Assembly (NCBI GenBank): GCA_900095095.1
Contig: FMBT01000328.1
Coordinates: 248,001-312,000 of the forward strand
DNA: 64,000 nt
DNA from: Fragilariopsis cylindrus CCMP1102
Lineage: Eukaryota > Bacillariophyta > Bacillariophyceae > Bacillariales > Bacillariaceae
Direction of reading: 5' to 3'
A program made the translations under genes and the position numbers. Positions within the stretch are counted from its first letter, which is position 1. Each line of letters starts with the position of its first letter. Of this stretch, positions 34,882 to 46,110 are shown one piece after another. Below the pieces are notes generated by a model. The model worked only from the letters and a program-made list of their open reading frames with translations, ran no database searches and was not told the origin of the DNA.

Positions 34882-37800
34882 GTGGGTACTGTTGACGGTA
34901 CGCTATATCCAAGCCGAGCTAAACCACTACATGGCGCTAGACGCTACTGTGAGGTACTGCTCTCAATAGTTAATGACAATGGTCATGAAACTATGGCTAG
35001 ATGTCTCCTAGACACTGGATGTACCAAGTCAATGATACTGAAACAGTTCACAGATAAGAAGCGACGAACCAAGTTGTCAAAAGAGAATACTATCAAGTAT
35101 GAGACGTATGGAAGTACCTTTCACTCTGCAATGACAGCTAGCGTGGGCTTCAAGATGATTGAATTCGAAAATCAGAAGAATCAAACCATCGAATACAAGT
35201 TCCAAGTGGATGAGACATCTAACCCAAGAAAACAACAGTATGATGTTATTATTGGGAATGATCTCCTATGGAATATGGGTATCAATATCTTATTCAAGGA
35301 ACAAGAAATTCATTGGAATGAAGATAAGATCCCTCTTAAGACTATTGGTCAGTTGCACAACCGTGCAACCTGTAACATGCTCTATAGCATGCACACTGAT
35401 AGCCCTCTTCTACAAGATGCAGAAGAGAGACAAAACAAGATGCTGGAATGCAATTACTCCAAGGTCAACATAGATGCTATGGTTAATGATCTAGATATTG
35501 ATTCGAACAACAAAGAAAAGCTGAAAAAGACCCTCCGTAAATTCGAAAAGGGTCTCTTCGGTGGAGGTTTGGGTACACTCAAACACTGCAAGCCCGCACA
35601 CATCAAGCTCAAGCCTGGTGTGGTGCCGTATAAGGGAAGGTACTTCAACCTTCCTAAGGCTTACGAATATATCGCGAAGAAAGAAGTGGAAAGAATGGTC
35701 AGCATTGGTGTACTACAAGAGTTACCATGGCATGATGATAGCCCTTGGGCTTCTCCATCCTTTGGCGTATCAAAGAAGACTGGTGATATACGTATCGTAA
35801 CAGACTTCCGCGAGTTGAACAAGTGGGTTGAAGTGGATCCTTTTCCACTTCCACGAATCAACGAAACACTGCAGAAACTTGAAAAGTTTAAATCTGCAAC
35901 AGCTCTTGATCTATCTCTTGGTTTCTATACGATTCCACTTGATGAAGAGAGTCAAAAACTATGTGCGACTATACTACCCTGGGGGAAGTATAGATATCTA
36001 AGAATGCCTATGGGTGTCGCGTGTGCTCCATCAATGTTTCAGTCAATCATGACCGAAACACTTAGAGGACTAGATGTACTTGTATACATAGATGATATAC
36101 TGGTGATTCAAAGAGTGAATGAATCAACAGAAAATCACTTACAAAAGGTTGAGCAAGTTCTGCAGCGTCTACAAGATGCCGGATTCAAAGCTAATCTTAG
36201 AAAGAGTTTCTTCATGCAAAAGAGTGTGGAGTATCTCGGATACCAGCTCACTAGTGATGGTATAGGTCCACAGCCAAAGAAAATTGAAGCAATGGACCGT
36301 ATATTACCACCCACTAGTGGAAAGCAACTAAGAAGATTCTTAGGAATGATCAATTTCTATAGAGATCTCTTCAGGGGTAGAAGTCATATTCTAGCCCCAT
36401 TGAATGAATTAGCAGCAGCTTCAACAAAGAAGAAGAACAGTACCAAACGTCCTATTCCATTTCTTATGTTGGAAAAGCATCTAGCTGCATTCAACAAAGC
36501 CAAGGATATGATAAAAACAGATGTACTGTTATCATTTCCAGACTTTGACAAGCCCTTTCACCTGTACACAGATGCAAGTGACATCCAACTGGGCGCAACG
36601 CTCGTCCAAGACGGCAAGCCACTTGGATTCTATACAAGAAAACTAAGTGATCCACAATTGAACTACACTGTAGGTGAAAAGGAACTCCTTGGTATCGTGG
36701 AAGGCCTGAAGGCATTCGCGGGTGTTATTCGTGGGCAGGACCTGACAGTCCACACGGATCATCTCAATCTCCTCTATGCCAAACTGCCTAGTCAAAGAAT
36801 GATGAGGTGGAGAAATCTTGTAGAAGAATATAATCCTAAAGTGGTCCACATTGCAGGCATTGATAATGATGCTGCAGACGCTCTATCAAGATTAGATCTT
36901 AACGACAAGGCTGATGACTTGAGAGTGTGGGAACAGAAACAGAAGAGACTACAGTATGAAGACGTAAAGATGATGAATCTTTGCATGTTTATGTCAGAAT
37001 CAAACTTCACTGAAGATGGTTTTGACTCTGATAACGACATACTGAAGACTGCAACAACCAACAACCAATCGTCATATCCATTAGATCTACAATCAATGCA
37101 AACAGCACAGCTGGACGATGAAAGCTTAGTAAATATGGTCGACAGCCACATTAAAAGCAGTACAAGTTCAACAACCTACACATATAAATCTGTGGAAGGA
37201 ATTGAACTGATACACAAGAATAACAGAATATTGGTACCCCAATCAAAACAACAAGTTGTATTAGAGTGGTATCATAATATCTTAATTCATCCAGGTGAAA
37301 AACGTATGATTGATACAATCAAGTTAGTATTCACTTGGAGTGGTCTTAACAAGCAAGTAAAGCAACTTGTAAAGACCTGTCATGAATGCCAGATGTACAA
37401 GAAAGCTGGCAAGAAAAAGTACTCACTACTTCCACCAAAAGACGCAGAATCTATCCGATGGAATAGAGTCAATGTAGATCTATGGGGACCAAAGTCAGTA
37501 GTGAATACAAATGGTTTTACATATGAAATCCATGTAATGACCATGGTCGATCCAGTCACTGGGTGGTTTGAACAACAACAGTTATATGGTCCTCCAACAG
37601 CATACCGATGCCAACAAATCCTTGACAGCGTGTGGTTGTCAAGATACCCACGCCCAAAAGAAATTGGATTTGATAATGGAACAGAATTTAAAGCAGAGTT
37701 TGCAGAACTCTGTGATAATATGGGTTTAAAACAAAAACCAAGTAATGCTTGGAACCCTCAATCAAATGCTATACTAGAACGTATACACCAGGTATTAGGT

Positions 37801-38277
37801 GATGGTTTAGCAACATTTGATTTAGAAAATACACCAATCGATCTTGAAAATGAAGATCCATTTGATGAATACCTCTCTTCAGTGGCTTATGCAATTAGAT
37901 CATCGTATCATCAATCGCATGGACACTCACCAGCACAGCTAGTGTTTGGAAGAGATATGTTTTCACCAGTATCAACTGAAATTGACTGGAATGAAATCAA
38001 AAATAATAAACAAACAAAAATAAACAAAAATAATATTAGAGAAAACTCAAGCAGAGTACCTCACATCTATCAGAAGGGTGACCTCATCACCCTGAAGAAG
38101 CCAGGCATCCTTCGCAAGCTAGCAATACCTCGTGAAGGACCTTACAAAGTTATTAAACATAACAACAATGGATCAATATTAATTGAAAAATCCCCAACAA
38201 ACATCAAAAATGTCAATGTTAGGAGGGTTGCTCCATACTATCGCAAACTTGAAACTCCTCCCACAACAGTTGAATGA
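34882..38277 (+). CDS. Retrotransposon Pol polyprotein (PR-RT-RH-IN)
   Basis: Second large ORF, about 1130 residues. Landmarks in order: aspartic protease LLDTGCTKSM; reverse transcriptase with VTDFRELNKW, ALDLSLGFYTIPL and YIDDILV; RNase H with LYTDASDIQLGATL and the downstream Glu and Asp; integrase with the HHCC zinc finger, the Asp of NVDLWGP, the Asp of IGFDNGTEF and the Glu of NAILERI. A GPY/F-type module (REGPYKVI) follows integrase; no chromodomain is seen. Confidence 0.93.
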   Translation: MGTVDGTLYPSRAKPLHGARRYCEVLLSIVNDNGHETMARCLLDTGCTKSMILKQFTDKKRRTKLSKENTIKYETYGSTFHSAMTASVGFKMIEFENQKNQTIEYKFQVDETSNPRKQQYDVIIGNDLLWNMGINILFKEQEIHWNEDKIPLKTIGQLHNRATCNMLYSMHTDSPLLQDAEERQNKMLECNYSKVNIDAMVNDLDIDSNNKEKLKKTLRKFEKGLFGGGLGTLKHCKPAHIKLKPGVVPYKGRYFNLPKAYEYIAKKEVERMVSIGVLQELPWHDDSPWASPSFGVSKKTGDIRIVTDFRELNKWVEVDPFPLPRINETLQKLEKFKSATALDLSLGFYTIPLDEESQKLCATILPWGKYRYLRMPMGVACAPSMFQSIMTETLRGLDVLVYIDDILVIQRVNESTENHLQKVEQVLQRLQDAGFKANLRKSFFMQKSVEYLGYQLTSDGIGPQPKKIEAMDRILPPTSGKQLRRFLGMINFYRDLFRGRSHILAPLNELAAASTKKKNSTKRPIPFLMLEKHLAAFNKAKDMIKTDVLLSFPDFDKPFHLYTDASDIQLGATLVQDGKPLGFYTRKLSDPQLNYTVGEKELLGIVEGLKAFAGVIRGQDLTVHTDHLNLLYAKLPSQRMMRWRNLVEEYNPKVVHIAGIDNDAADALSRLDLNDKADDLRVWEQKQKRLQYEDVKMMNLCMFMSESNFTEDGFDSDNDILKTATTNNQSSYPLDLQSMQTAQLDDESLVNMVDSHIKSSTSSTTYTYKSVEGIELIHKNNRILVPQSKQQVVLEWYHNILIHPGEKRMIDTIKLVFTWSGLNKQVKQLVKTCHECQMYKKAGKKKYSLLPPKDAESIRWNRVNVDLWGPKSVVNTNGFTYEIHVMTMVDPVTGWFEQQQLYGPPTAYRCQQILDSVWLSRYPRPKEIGFDNGTEFKAEFAELCDNMGLKQKPSNAWNPQSNAILERIHQVLGDGLATFDLENTPIDLENEDPFDEYLSSVAYAIRSSYHQSHGHSPAQLVFGRDMFSPVSTEIDWNEIKNNKQTKINKNNIRENSSRVPHIYQKGDLITLKKPGILRKLAIPREGPYKVIKHNNNGSILIEKSPTNIKNVNVRRVAPYYRKLETPPTTVE

Positions 38278-38310
38278 CAATAGGATCTATTTGAAATACT
38301 AATATGGATC

Positions 38311-38319
38311 GGAGGAGAA
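38311..38319 (+). other. Polypurine tract of the retrotransposon
   Basis: GGAGGAGAA lies immediately before the 3' LTR, the expected place for plus-strand priming in LTR elements. Confidence 0.7.
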
Positions 38320-38509
38320 TGCAGTGCGTACATATATCACGGGACTAACACTAGTGATTCATCGCTAAATCAATCGCTAACGAATCAAATGAACTGCCTC
38401 CATTACGATGGAAGCAGCTCTCTAGAATAGAACCCAATACTAATGCTTATAATATACATTATCTCACAATAGAAAGCCTCTTCCCTATATACTAGTCTAG
38501 GGCATGGCA
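38320..38509 (+). repeat. 3' LTR (190 bp)
   Basis: Second copy of the 190-bp LTR, followed directly by the TATGA target duplication. Confidence 0.96.
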
Positions 38510-39427
38510 TATGAGCAACCAAACTATATATTTATTTTCGTACAACGTATTCCTTTTGTTCTACTATTACACAATAAACTGTATTGTAAACTCATGTGTT
38601 GTTATTCTTCCATTGGCTACGTTCGCATCATAGTATTCCTTCAAATAATAATCATAATAACAACATTGTTGAAAAATGTAACTGTATAAGAAAAACAGTA
38701 GCAAAAAGAACTAGTTTTATAATGAGGTATGGATATCTTGGCCAATCGTATTAATACAAATTATTCCTCTACAATTTATATGTAATTTTCTGTCCAGGAA
38801 CGGTAACTTCAATACTAATATTTCCTATCACATACAAAAATCTTATTTAGACTGCATTCCGATCAGGCAAGTCTCCCCAATGCAATGTTGATTGACAAGC
38901 TAAATGTCCAGTGGCACTCTATTAACAAAACTCAATTATTATCTTCAGGGTCAGTAAATGTTACATTTTTTGTACTGTAGATAACATACTTTAGTACCAT
39001 TTTCCATCAGAGTGAGAACAAGTGTAACGTTAGTGGCTTGCTAAATATTTTAGTAGTTTTTTTTATTTACGATTGTTTTGACATTGTACTGATATAGTCC
39101 TTTTATTTTGTTCCGCTTGCATGCTCGATTTTCAAAATCTCACGAACAGAACAAACAACAGTACTGTAACACAACAATAACACAACAACAAGACAACAAC
39201 GACGACACAAGCAACAATAAGTGTCGCCAACAAACCAAGTACAAACTTCCCCTATTTCATTGGTGCTACGCTTGTAATCTAACGATCTGTGTCCTATAAT
39301 TCCAACTGGCAATCGGATTTTGATCATCGATCTTTCTGAATCAGAAATTCCATCGAATTGAATTGAATTGAATCGAATCGAACGCGCCAATTTATACAGT
39401 ACGTGATAAAGCTTCAATTTTGTTAAC
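38510..39427. other. Intergenic stretch (918 bp), nothing recognised
   Basis: Between the retrotransposon and the APC3 gene. Only simple ACAAC-rich and GAATT/GAATC-rich stretches (near 39150-39200 and 39350-39380) stand out. Confidence 0.4.
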
Positions 39428-42400
39428 ATGGGAGCTCCAATAACATCGTCTCGACTACCACCAACGTCACTTCAACAACAGCACCAACAACAAAGCATTC
39501 CAGGAATAAAGAATGGCATGACAACACAGCAAGAAATGGATCAACAAAGTTTGGAGACAACATACACGTCTTTGATTCAAGAATATCTCCAAGTGATGTG
39601 TCTAGACAATGCAACATTTTTAGCGGAACGCATGGTTGCAAGTTGTCGAAGTACCAACGCATACTATCTATTAGGTGTTTGTCATTATCGGTCTCGGGCG
39701 CCTCAACGTGCTCTAAGTGTCTTGGCAAATAACATCCATCAGTCATCGAGTGGCAGTGGTGGTGGTACGAAATATCATCATTCCGCTACTGCCTATCTGA
39801 TAGCCAAATGCTGTTTTGAGTTGCAACAATATGGTCGTGCAGAAGAGGCTCTTTTAGAGGCGGCGCGTTCCGACTATAAGGAGTACAAATCTAATCGTAA
39901 TCAAGGCAATAATGGCAACGGCATAAGTAATAACAATAATAATAACAACAACAAAGACGGAAATGGAAATGGAAACGCTCTTATGAGTATGGACGAATGG
40001 TTAATCGAAACTTCACCATGCCCGATTCCAAATGGAGCGGCGGGACTTTACCTGTTGGGAAATATTTGTAGACGGTCTAATCGTAGACGTAGGGCGATGG
40101 AATATTATCGCATGTCGCTTCAGGTACGTTACGTTACATTATATATTATTATTTGATTTGATTTGTGCCAAATATTGTCGACGTCGTCGTGTTAGGGTGG
40201 GCTGGAAAGAATTAATTACTTGCATTTTATTTTACAATGATACAAACTTAACCCGTCCTGTTTGAACTTTTAAATCTGAATCTTAATTCTCTACACGAAT
40301 TCGAATATTTGCTAAATCTTGTTTATGAAAAAAATCTGCATTACTATCATCATCTGCATATTACGTACTGTAGCTGGATCCTCTTATGTGGGTAAGCTAC
40401 GAGGCTTTATGCGAAATGGGAGCTGTAGACATCGACCCAACATCAGTCTTCGGTGTAAGACCAGCTGAGATTGACCTATTACAAGAACAACGCATGAAAA
40501 ATCAACAAACCACAGGTAACGGTGCACGAGGAGAGACTATGCCTCTTCAAGAAAAACCGATACACATGACACCTCATCATCATTTCACTCCACCCACAAC
40601 AACGATGGGAGCGATTGCCACCGGTTCTGCGCGGCCTATGGAAGTGGTGGGGACCCCTCAATCCATTGGACCGAAGGCTTCTCTTTTTCAAACGGCTCAA
40701 AAATCTTCTATTAAACTAGGAACAGCGGCAGATACAGGGGGTGGGGGTGCCATTCTTCCGAATCAACTTCAATTTGGTACTCCAAATCTAACACCAATTC
40801 CAATGCAACAAGACGCCTCGTTTGTACACCCTCATTCAGTAATTTCGCTAAATGAGAGAAGGTGTGGTGCCTCTACGACTGTCGGTTTCGTCGACTCGCA
40901 CAATCCTCATACCATTCGACGTGCAAAGCACGTTGCAGCACGATTGTATTACCAGCCCACTCCCGAAACTCCACAATATTCTGGATTAATGACGATAGAT
41001 CCGTCTACCAGTGCTAGACATCATATGAAATCACCTGCAGTCGAAATTGGAGCAATGGGGGGAATTGGCGCCGCTTCTTCAACTCGTAGGTATTTGCGTG
41101 GTAAGTCGGCATTGCCCATCTCTCTACTAGAATCATCAACCATATCCGAAACGCCATTACGAGGAGGACGACGACCGGATATATCCACGACGCGAAGACC
41201 ACGAGCTCTATTTTTGTCAGAAAAAAGATCCGCGAGACAAACTAAGCATACTACTGCCGGTACAGATGAAGATGATCAGTTGGTAGTTGAAGACGAAGAG
41301 AATTACCATTATCGTAGCATAACTGGTCGTCCTTTACTTGGTCGACTAGAGGGAGAAGAGAATGTTGTAATGGATCATCATGGTGTTAATCAACACCGTA
41401 CCGACGATTCTGAGCAACCAAATATCATGATGATGACCGAAGATGGCAATAGTGATAACCAAATTTTAGCCGAAAATGAAAAGCCGGCAACGGCTATTTC
41501 AGAAGCTAATAATAATGCTGCTTCCCATAGGGAACTGACCATGGCTCTCGAAGAAGATATTGTAATGGAGAAGCACGATGGTGCCGTTCAAAGTATCCTT
41601 GAATTGTTTTGCTTGTTGGGAGCTGGTTACTGGAGGTTATGTCAGGTAAGTATTATTGTTATTATTATTATTATTATGCATAACGATATTTCTTATCTTG
41701 TTTTTGTTTCTGTACCGTATACAATCTTTTTTATTTTTGCTCACCGCTTCATTACTTACTTGATTCATTCTGGCTTTTAATGATACTCTACTATTGAAAT
41801 AGTTCCGATGCCGAGAATCATTGCAACTCTTTAGCGTTTTACCGCATGTTCAACACAACACAGGATGGGTTCTTCACCAAGAAGGAAGAGCTTACTTTGA
41901 AATGGCCGAGTATCAAAACGCTCAACGTTGTCTCGAATTGATGCAGGGGGTTGAGCCACATCGCATGAAAGGTCTTGATCTTCTGTCAACCGTTCTTTGG
42001 CAACTGAAGAAGGAAGTCGAGCTTGCTCATTTGGCTCAACGCACTGTAGATTTCGACCGATTGGCACCAGAAGCTTGGTGTGTAGTTGGTAATTGCTTTT
42101 CCCTGCAAAAAGAACACGAAACTGCGTTGGTCTTCTTTGGTAGATCTTTGCAATTGGACCCATCGTTTACGTACACGCATACTCTATCTGGATATGAATA
42201 TATGGCAAATGAAGACTTTGACAAGGCCATGGCATGCTTTCGAAATGGGATTCGATTGGATGAACGTCACTATAATGCTTGGTATGGGATGGGAGCTATT
42301 TATCACAGACAAGAAAAGTACGACCTTGCAGAATATCACTTTCAACGTGCCGTTCAGATCAACCCACAAAGCTCGGTGTTGCGTTGTAACCTAGGTATGT

Positions 42401-42753
42401 CCCAGTATTCTAATGGAAAGCCAGTTGAGGCATTGAACACATTGGCAGAGGCCTTCCGGTTGGACCCTCACAATCCACAGGCACGATTCCAGCGTGCAAC
42501 GATCTATATTGCTCTGAATCGTCCTGAAGAAGCATTGAAGGAGTTAGAAAAGGTGAGGGATGCTGCACCACGAGAGGCAACGGTACACTTTGCAATGGGA
42601 AAAGTTCTGAAGCGGCTTGGAAGACCTGAACAAGCCATGCGATGCTTTTTGACAGCCCTTGACCTTGACCCAAAGGACAACCAGCTTATTAAATCGGCAA
42701 TGGATAAACTTGAGGAACCTGACGTTTTAGAAGAGGCGGAGGGAGCGTTTTAA
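39428..42753 (+). CDS. CDC27: Anaphase-promoting complex subunit 3 (CDC27), TPR protein
   Basis: Exons 39428..40123, 40374..41645 and 41803..42753, all phase 0; 972 residues. N-terminal helices (FLAERMVASCRSTNAYYLLG, HHSATAYLIAKCCFELQQYG) match the APC3 dimerisation TPRs. The splice rebuilds SLQLDPLMWVSYEALCEMGA, close to the LDPFLWSSFExLCxxG segment of CDC27. A polar linker of about 350 residues follows, then nine or so C-terminal TPRs starting at NTGWVLHQEGRAYFEMAEY, with YNAWYGMGAIYHRQEKYDLAEYHF-type units. APC3 binds the IR tails of Cdc20, Cdh1 and APC10 in the ubiquitin ligase that drives mitotic exit. Length is in the normal range. Confidence 0.93.
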
Positions 42754-43574
42754 AATTAAAAGTAACCTATATAAAAGCACCGTCTTTTTGAATTTATCTA
42801 ACTTTGGTTGAATTAAATTAATTTCCAATCAATTTTTGATTCAACTACGTGCCTTGTCTTGCTCTCCTCTCATTATACATCTATCATATGATAACTCACT
42901 TTGTCCAAATACTAGTAGGGTATTGTTGTTATTTGATTACTCTGGAACTTGGAATGCTCTGCAGTGAAAGCATTCCGATAGCATGAACAACTATGAGAAA
43001 AAATTGAACCTTATTGTGCGATTCATTTGAGTCTAGCTATAATTGATCCTGCACGTATAAATAATGTACATACATGCATGAATGCACACATGCACGCACA
43101 CACACACACATTGTTAAAATTTCAATCCCAATTGATGTGTAGCACAGGGATAACTGGACTGATCAATTTGTTGCTTTTCTGGTTGGAGAAAGATCTGTTT
43201 ATAATCTAATGTAGATTTTCCAAATTGAACTACTAAGTTTTATCTCTGTACTGTAGATACATTGTACGGTAATTACAGTTACATTTTGTTTGTTTTTTGT
43301 TTTTTCATTGTAAAAAAAAAATCATCTTAACTTCTGTCGTAAGTACGTCACTGACGTTTCGTTTTTGTAGAGTCGGATGAGTCACAGTGCGAAAATATCG
43401 ATCTTTATTCTTTACTATTATTTGTTCTTATTGGCACAAAGTGCGGAACATACAAACTTATTTTCATAAATTATTCATTGTATTACAGTACACATCATCC
43501 AAGTCGTTGCTGCTATCATACTTGAATTGTAGTTTACTTACACCCTAACGAAAGATAACGAGTTTACGAAAACC
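42754..43574. other. Intergenic stretch (821 bp) with a CA microsatellite
   Basis: No ORF recognised. A short (CA)n tract lies at about 43090-43111, and a T-rich/A-rich stretch near 43275-43322. Confidence 0.45.
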
Positions 43575-44452
43575 ATGAAGTTTTCAACGATTTTTGTTGC
43601 ACTAGCTCTTGCTTGCAGTGCAAATGCCTTCTCTACCCGTACGTGAAATTGACATGACACGCCGATTACCCATTTTGACTGACAGAGAGTTTCTTTCGGT
43701 TTAATATCAATTCAATCACTCATCGTACTTATTTCTTTCACCCCCCCCCCCCCCCCTCTTTCTCTATGTTCTGGAATTGATAAAATGATATAGAGACGAA
43801 CAAGGCTACCACCAACAAATCAGTCATGAGAGATTTGAAGAAGCACGCTGTCAACACCATGGCTGCAATCGCTATCGGTTCGAGTGTATTAACAACTCCG
43901 ATGGTTGCTGATGCCCTTGAAACTCAAGCGTTCTTTTCTTCGACTACTGTTGTCGCAGAAAAGGTTGTTCGTGAAGGAATTTACAAAGAATATGAAGCTC
44001 TTATTGACCAAGATGTTGATGATGCTCGTTCAACATTCAAGAGCGCCAAAGAAACAAAATCGAAGAAAGGTTAGTACACGAGAAAAATAGACTACTGAAC
44101 AAAAAAATGTGAATAAAGATGGTGGATTATTTATTATATTTACTATCATTGGGATCGAAAAAATACCATTTCTATTTTCATTTCCTGCTTTATGCGTGAT
44201 TTGCTCACATTTGTTCCTACTGCGCATTAATACTATACTATTACTATAATGCAATCAATCATTATTTGGTGACTAGGTAAATACACTGCTATCCTTGCTA
44301 TCCTTGTGGTCGGATCGTTCATCATTCCTATGGCACAATACTTTTGGTACGTCCGTGATGACGATTCTTCTGATAGATTCTTCGGCAAAGCTCCTGAACC
44401 GCCACCACCACCACCACCTCCAAAGAAGAAGGGTTGGTTTGGAAAAAAGTAA
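43575..44452 (+). CDS. Probable thylakoid membrane protein with bipartite plastid targeting
   Basis: Exons 43575..43638, 43794..44069 and 44277..44452; GT-AG introns in phases 1 and 1; 171 residues. The N-terminus MKFSTIFVALALACSANAFS is a signal peptide ending in an ASAFAP-like site (Phe19), the signature for import into secondary red plastids. A Lys-rich transit-like part follows. A second hydrophobic stretch (about 44-60) ends in ADA before LETQ (cleavage after residue 62), typical of thylakoid-lumen transfer. The mature part has a charged helix (KVVREGIYKEYEALIDQD), one membrane span (about 117-135) and a stromal tail with eight prolines and KKKGWFGKK. I do not recognise the family. A small photosystem-associated subunit is a reasonable guess only. 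Intron 1 has a 16-base C run. Confidence 0.85.
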
Positions 44453-44880
44453 AGAATATGATTCTGTATGATGTATTTAGCGTAAAAATGATACGATTTA
44501 TTCTATCGCGCTATGTAAATGCTAATTAACAACACTCATCATAGTATATACGCAAAATCGAATACCACCCTATAGACATACTGATGCATTCCTACTAGAT
44601 GGAGAATGTGTGATTAATCTATTCGACAAAATAATATAGCGAGATGCAGGTAAATTATTATAAATACATTTTTTATTTTTATTGTTCTAATATTTTTCCG
44701 TACTCATTACGAACAATTGTTATGTCAGTGTGGTTGCCGCATGGGGACGGTATGTTGTCACGATGTTTCATTACTTAATCTCTTCGTTATGTAATTTTTT
44801 GAAAAAGTCGTCGGACAGTGATGTCCATACAGAGATACTTCTTATATCATCCCCGGAAGACCGGATACTGTATTGATAAA
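44453..44880. other. Convergent intergenic spacer (428 bp)
   Basis: Shared 3' region of the thylakoid-protein gene and mini-protein copy 3. No other feature seen. Confidence 0.4.
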
Positions 44881-45254
44881 TTAAGGTTGCGGACAGCTAC
44901 TGCTGCAGTTAGCGATTGCGGAACCCACGTCGCGTGGCCATTTTACGAACTTTTCTAGAAACCCATTGCAGTCAGCGAAAATTGGACAAAGACCTTCGAG
45001 GGGCATTAGAATAAGCCACAAAGGGGCGACGATGAAAGAAATCGGCCAGGCGATAAAGAAAAGAAGAATAAGCCCTATAATGAACGATCCCGTGTGAGAG
45101 AGTTATTGGAAGTTGTGACGAAGTAGTGAATGCGGAATGAGTGAGACGAGAACGTGTGGAATGTGAATTTGTTCTTTCTTATATCACAGAATACTGAGAA
45201 GGTATGACATGGAATATACGTACAACATAGCGAGTAGCACGGATTTCCTCCCAT
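44881..45254 (-). CDS. Mini membrane protein, EKxxxWPRD family, copy 3
   Basis: Exons 45254..45227 (28 nt) and 45074..44881; the 152-bp intron is GT-AG (donor GTTGTA, weak; acceptor TTATAG), phase 1; 73 residues. The longer open frame lacks any ATG and meets a stop upstream. The short exon supplies MGGNPCYSL and rebuilds the Trp of WLILLFFIAWPI, matching WLALLVFLAWPI of copy 2. Conserved parts are PLEGLCP (34-40), FLEKFVKWPRDVGSAI (48-63) and a cysteine-bearing tail ending CPQP, as in copy 1. The join is inferred from paralogue alignment, so exon 1 is the weak point. It sits 428 bp downstream of the thylakoid-protein gene, convergent with it. Confidence 0.72.
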
Positions 45255-46110
45255 CTTTCTTTTTTTACTTTAGAATGTTTAGATGAAACGGAATAAAATT
45301 AATCCTCATCGACGCTTCTGACATTCGAAAATTATGTGGAGCTAAACCACGGCGTGGCGAATATGCATGCCAAAGAAAAATATGTAATATCAGTTCCGAG
45401 GTGTAGTACTTCTTCAGGAAATTACCATTCAATGTGCCTACGACATCGCTCTTTTCTCTAGAGCATAGTTGTTAAGAAAAGAAGATAACTAAATCGAATG
45501 GGTTCATTTGTCATCGCCAATGGTTGTTCGATCGTCATACTAAAAACTTGAAATCTATTGATTTTCTCGTATTTTGCAGGTTGCCGCCACCATTAAATAA
45601 TGCAATAGCGATAACGCCTAGAATTAATCGCCAGAATATGGATTTCTTTCGCTATTCTTGTTTTCGATTGATTTTTGAGATTGGAAAAGAAACGTAATTG
45701 AAAATAGTTTTTCGCGCGCGCGCGGTTTTGAAATCATAAGATGAGACTGTAAAAATTACTACAAAGTAGTTTCGAAGTTTGTTGAACGACAGCACATCAT
45801 TAAAACATACTAATAACGCAACGTTACCGCAAGAACAACCACCAATAAAGTTAACATCATCATATCAAATCACCGACCTCCTACCTTGCATCTTCACCCA
45901 AATATACTGTGCAACTTTTTTGCTGCGACGAATCGACTCACTTTAAGACTTCGTCAATACTACTGCGACCCACTGGCATTTGGATTGTAGACGTTTTATC
46001 TCGACCAAGTCAACACGTTAACCGCGTGTCGTCGACATATACATTTTAGAAGTTCGAAAATATCGAACGCGGAAAAAGAAAGGAAAGAAAAAAGAATAAA
46101 AATTGAAAAC
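45255..46110. other. Intergenic stretch (856 bp)
   Basis: Between mini-protein copy 3 and uL23m; a GC dinucleotide run (CGCGCGCGCGCG, about 45713-45724) is the only striking element. It holds the divergent promoters. Confidence 0.45.

Larger units (their letters stand above)
32591..38509 (+). mobile_element. Ty3/gypsy LTR retrotransposon, looks whole
   Basis: 5919-bp element with direct LTRs (32591-32780 and 38320-38509), each starting TG and ending CA. The 5-bp flanks TATGA on both sides (32586-32590 and 38510-38514) are a target-site duplication. Domain order protease, reverse transcriptase, RNase H, integrase places it in Ty3/gypsy (Metaviridae). It looks whole: gag and pol are both long and open. 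The two LTRs appear identical, so insertion is recent. It lies in the spacer 5' of the PDI gene, in opposite orientation. Confidence 0.95.

Noticed and set aside
45091-45093. ACG as a non-AUG start or lost start of mini-protein copy 3
   Set aside because: A spliced 28-base exon with ATG gives a better alignment to both paralogues, including the conserved Trp.
45590-45680. A possible fourth mini-protein start on the minus strand
   Set aside because: A short hydrophobic frame is present, but it has no ATG and none of the PxExC or WPRD blocks.
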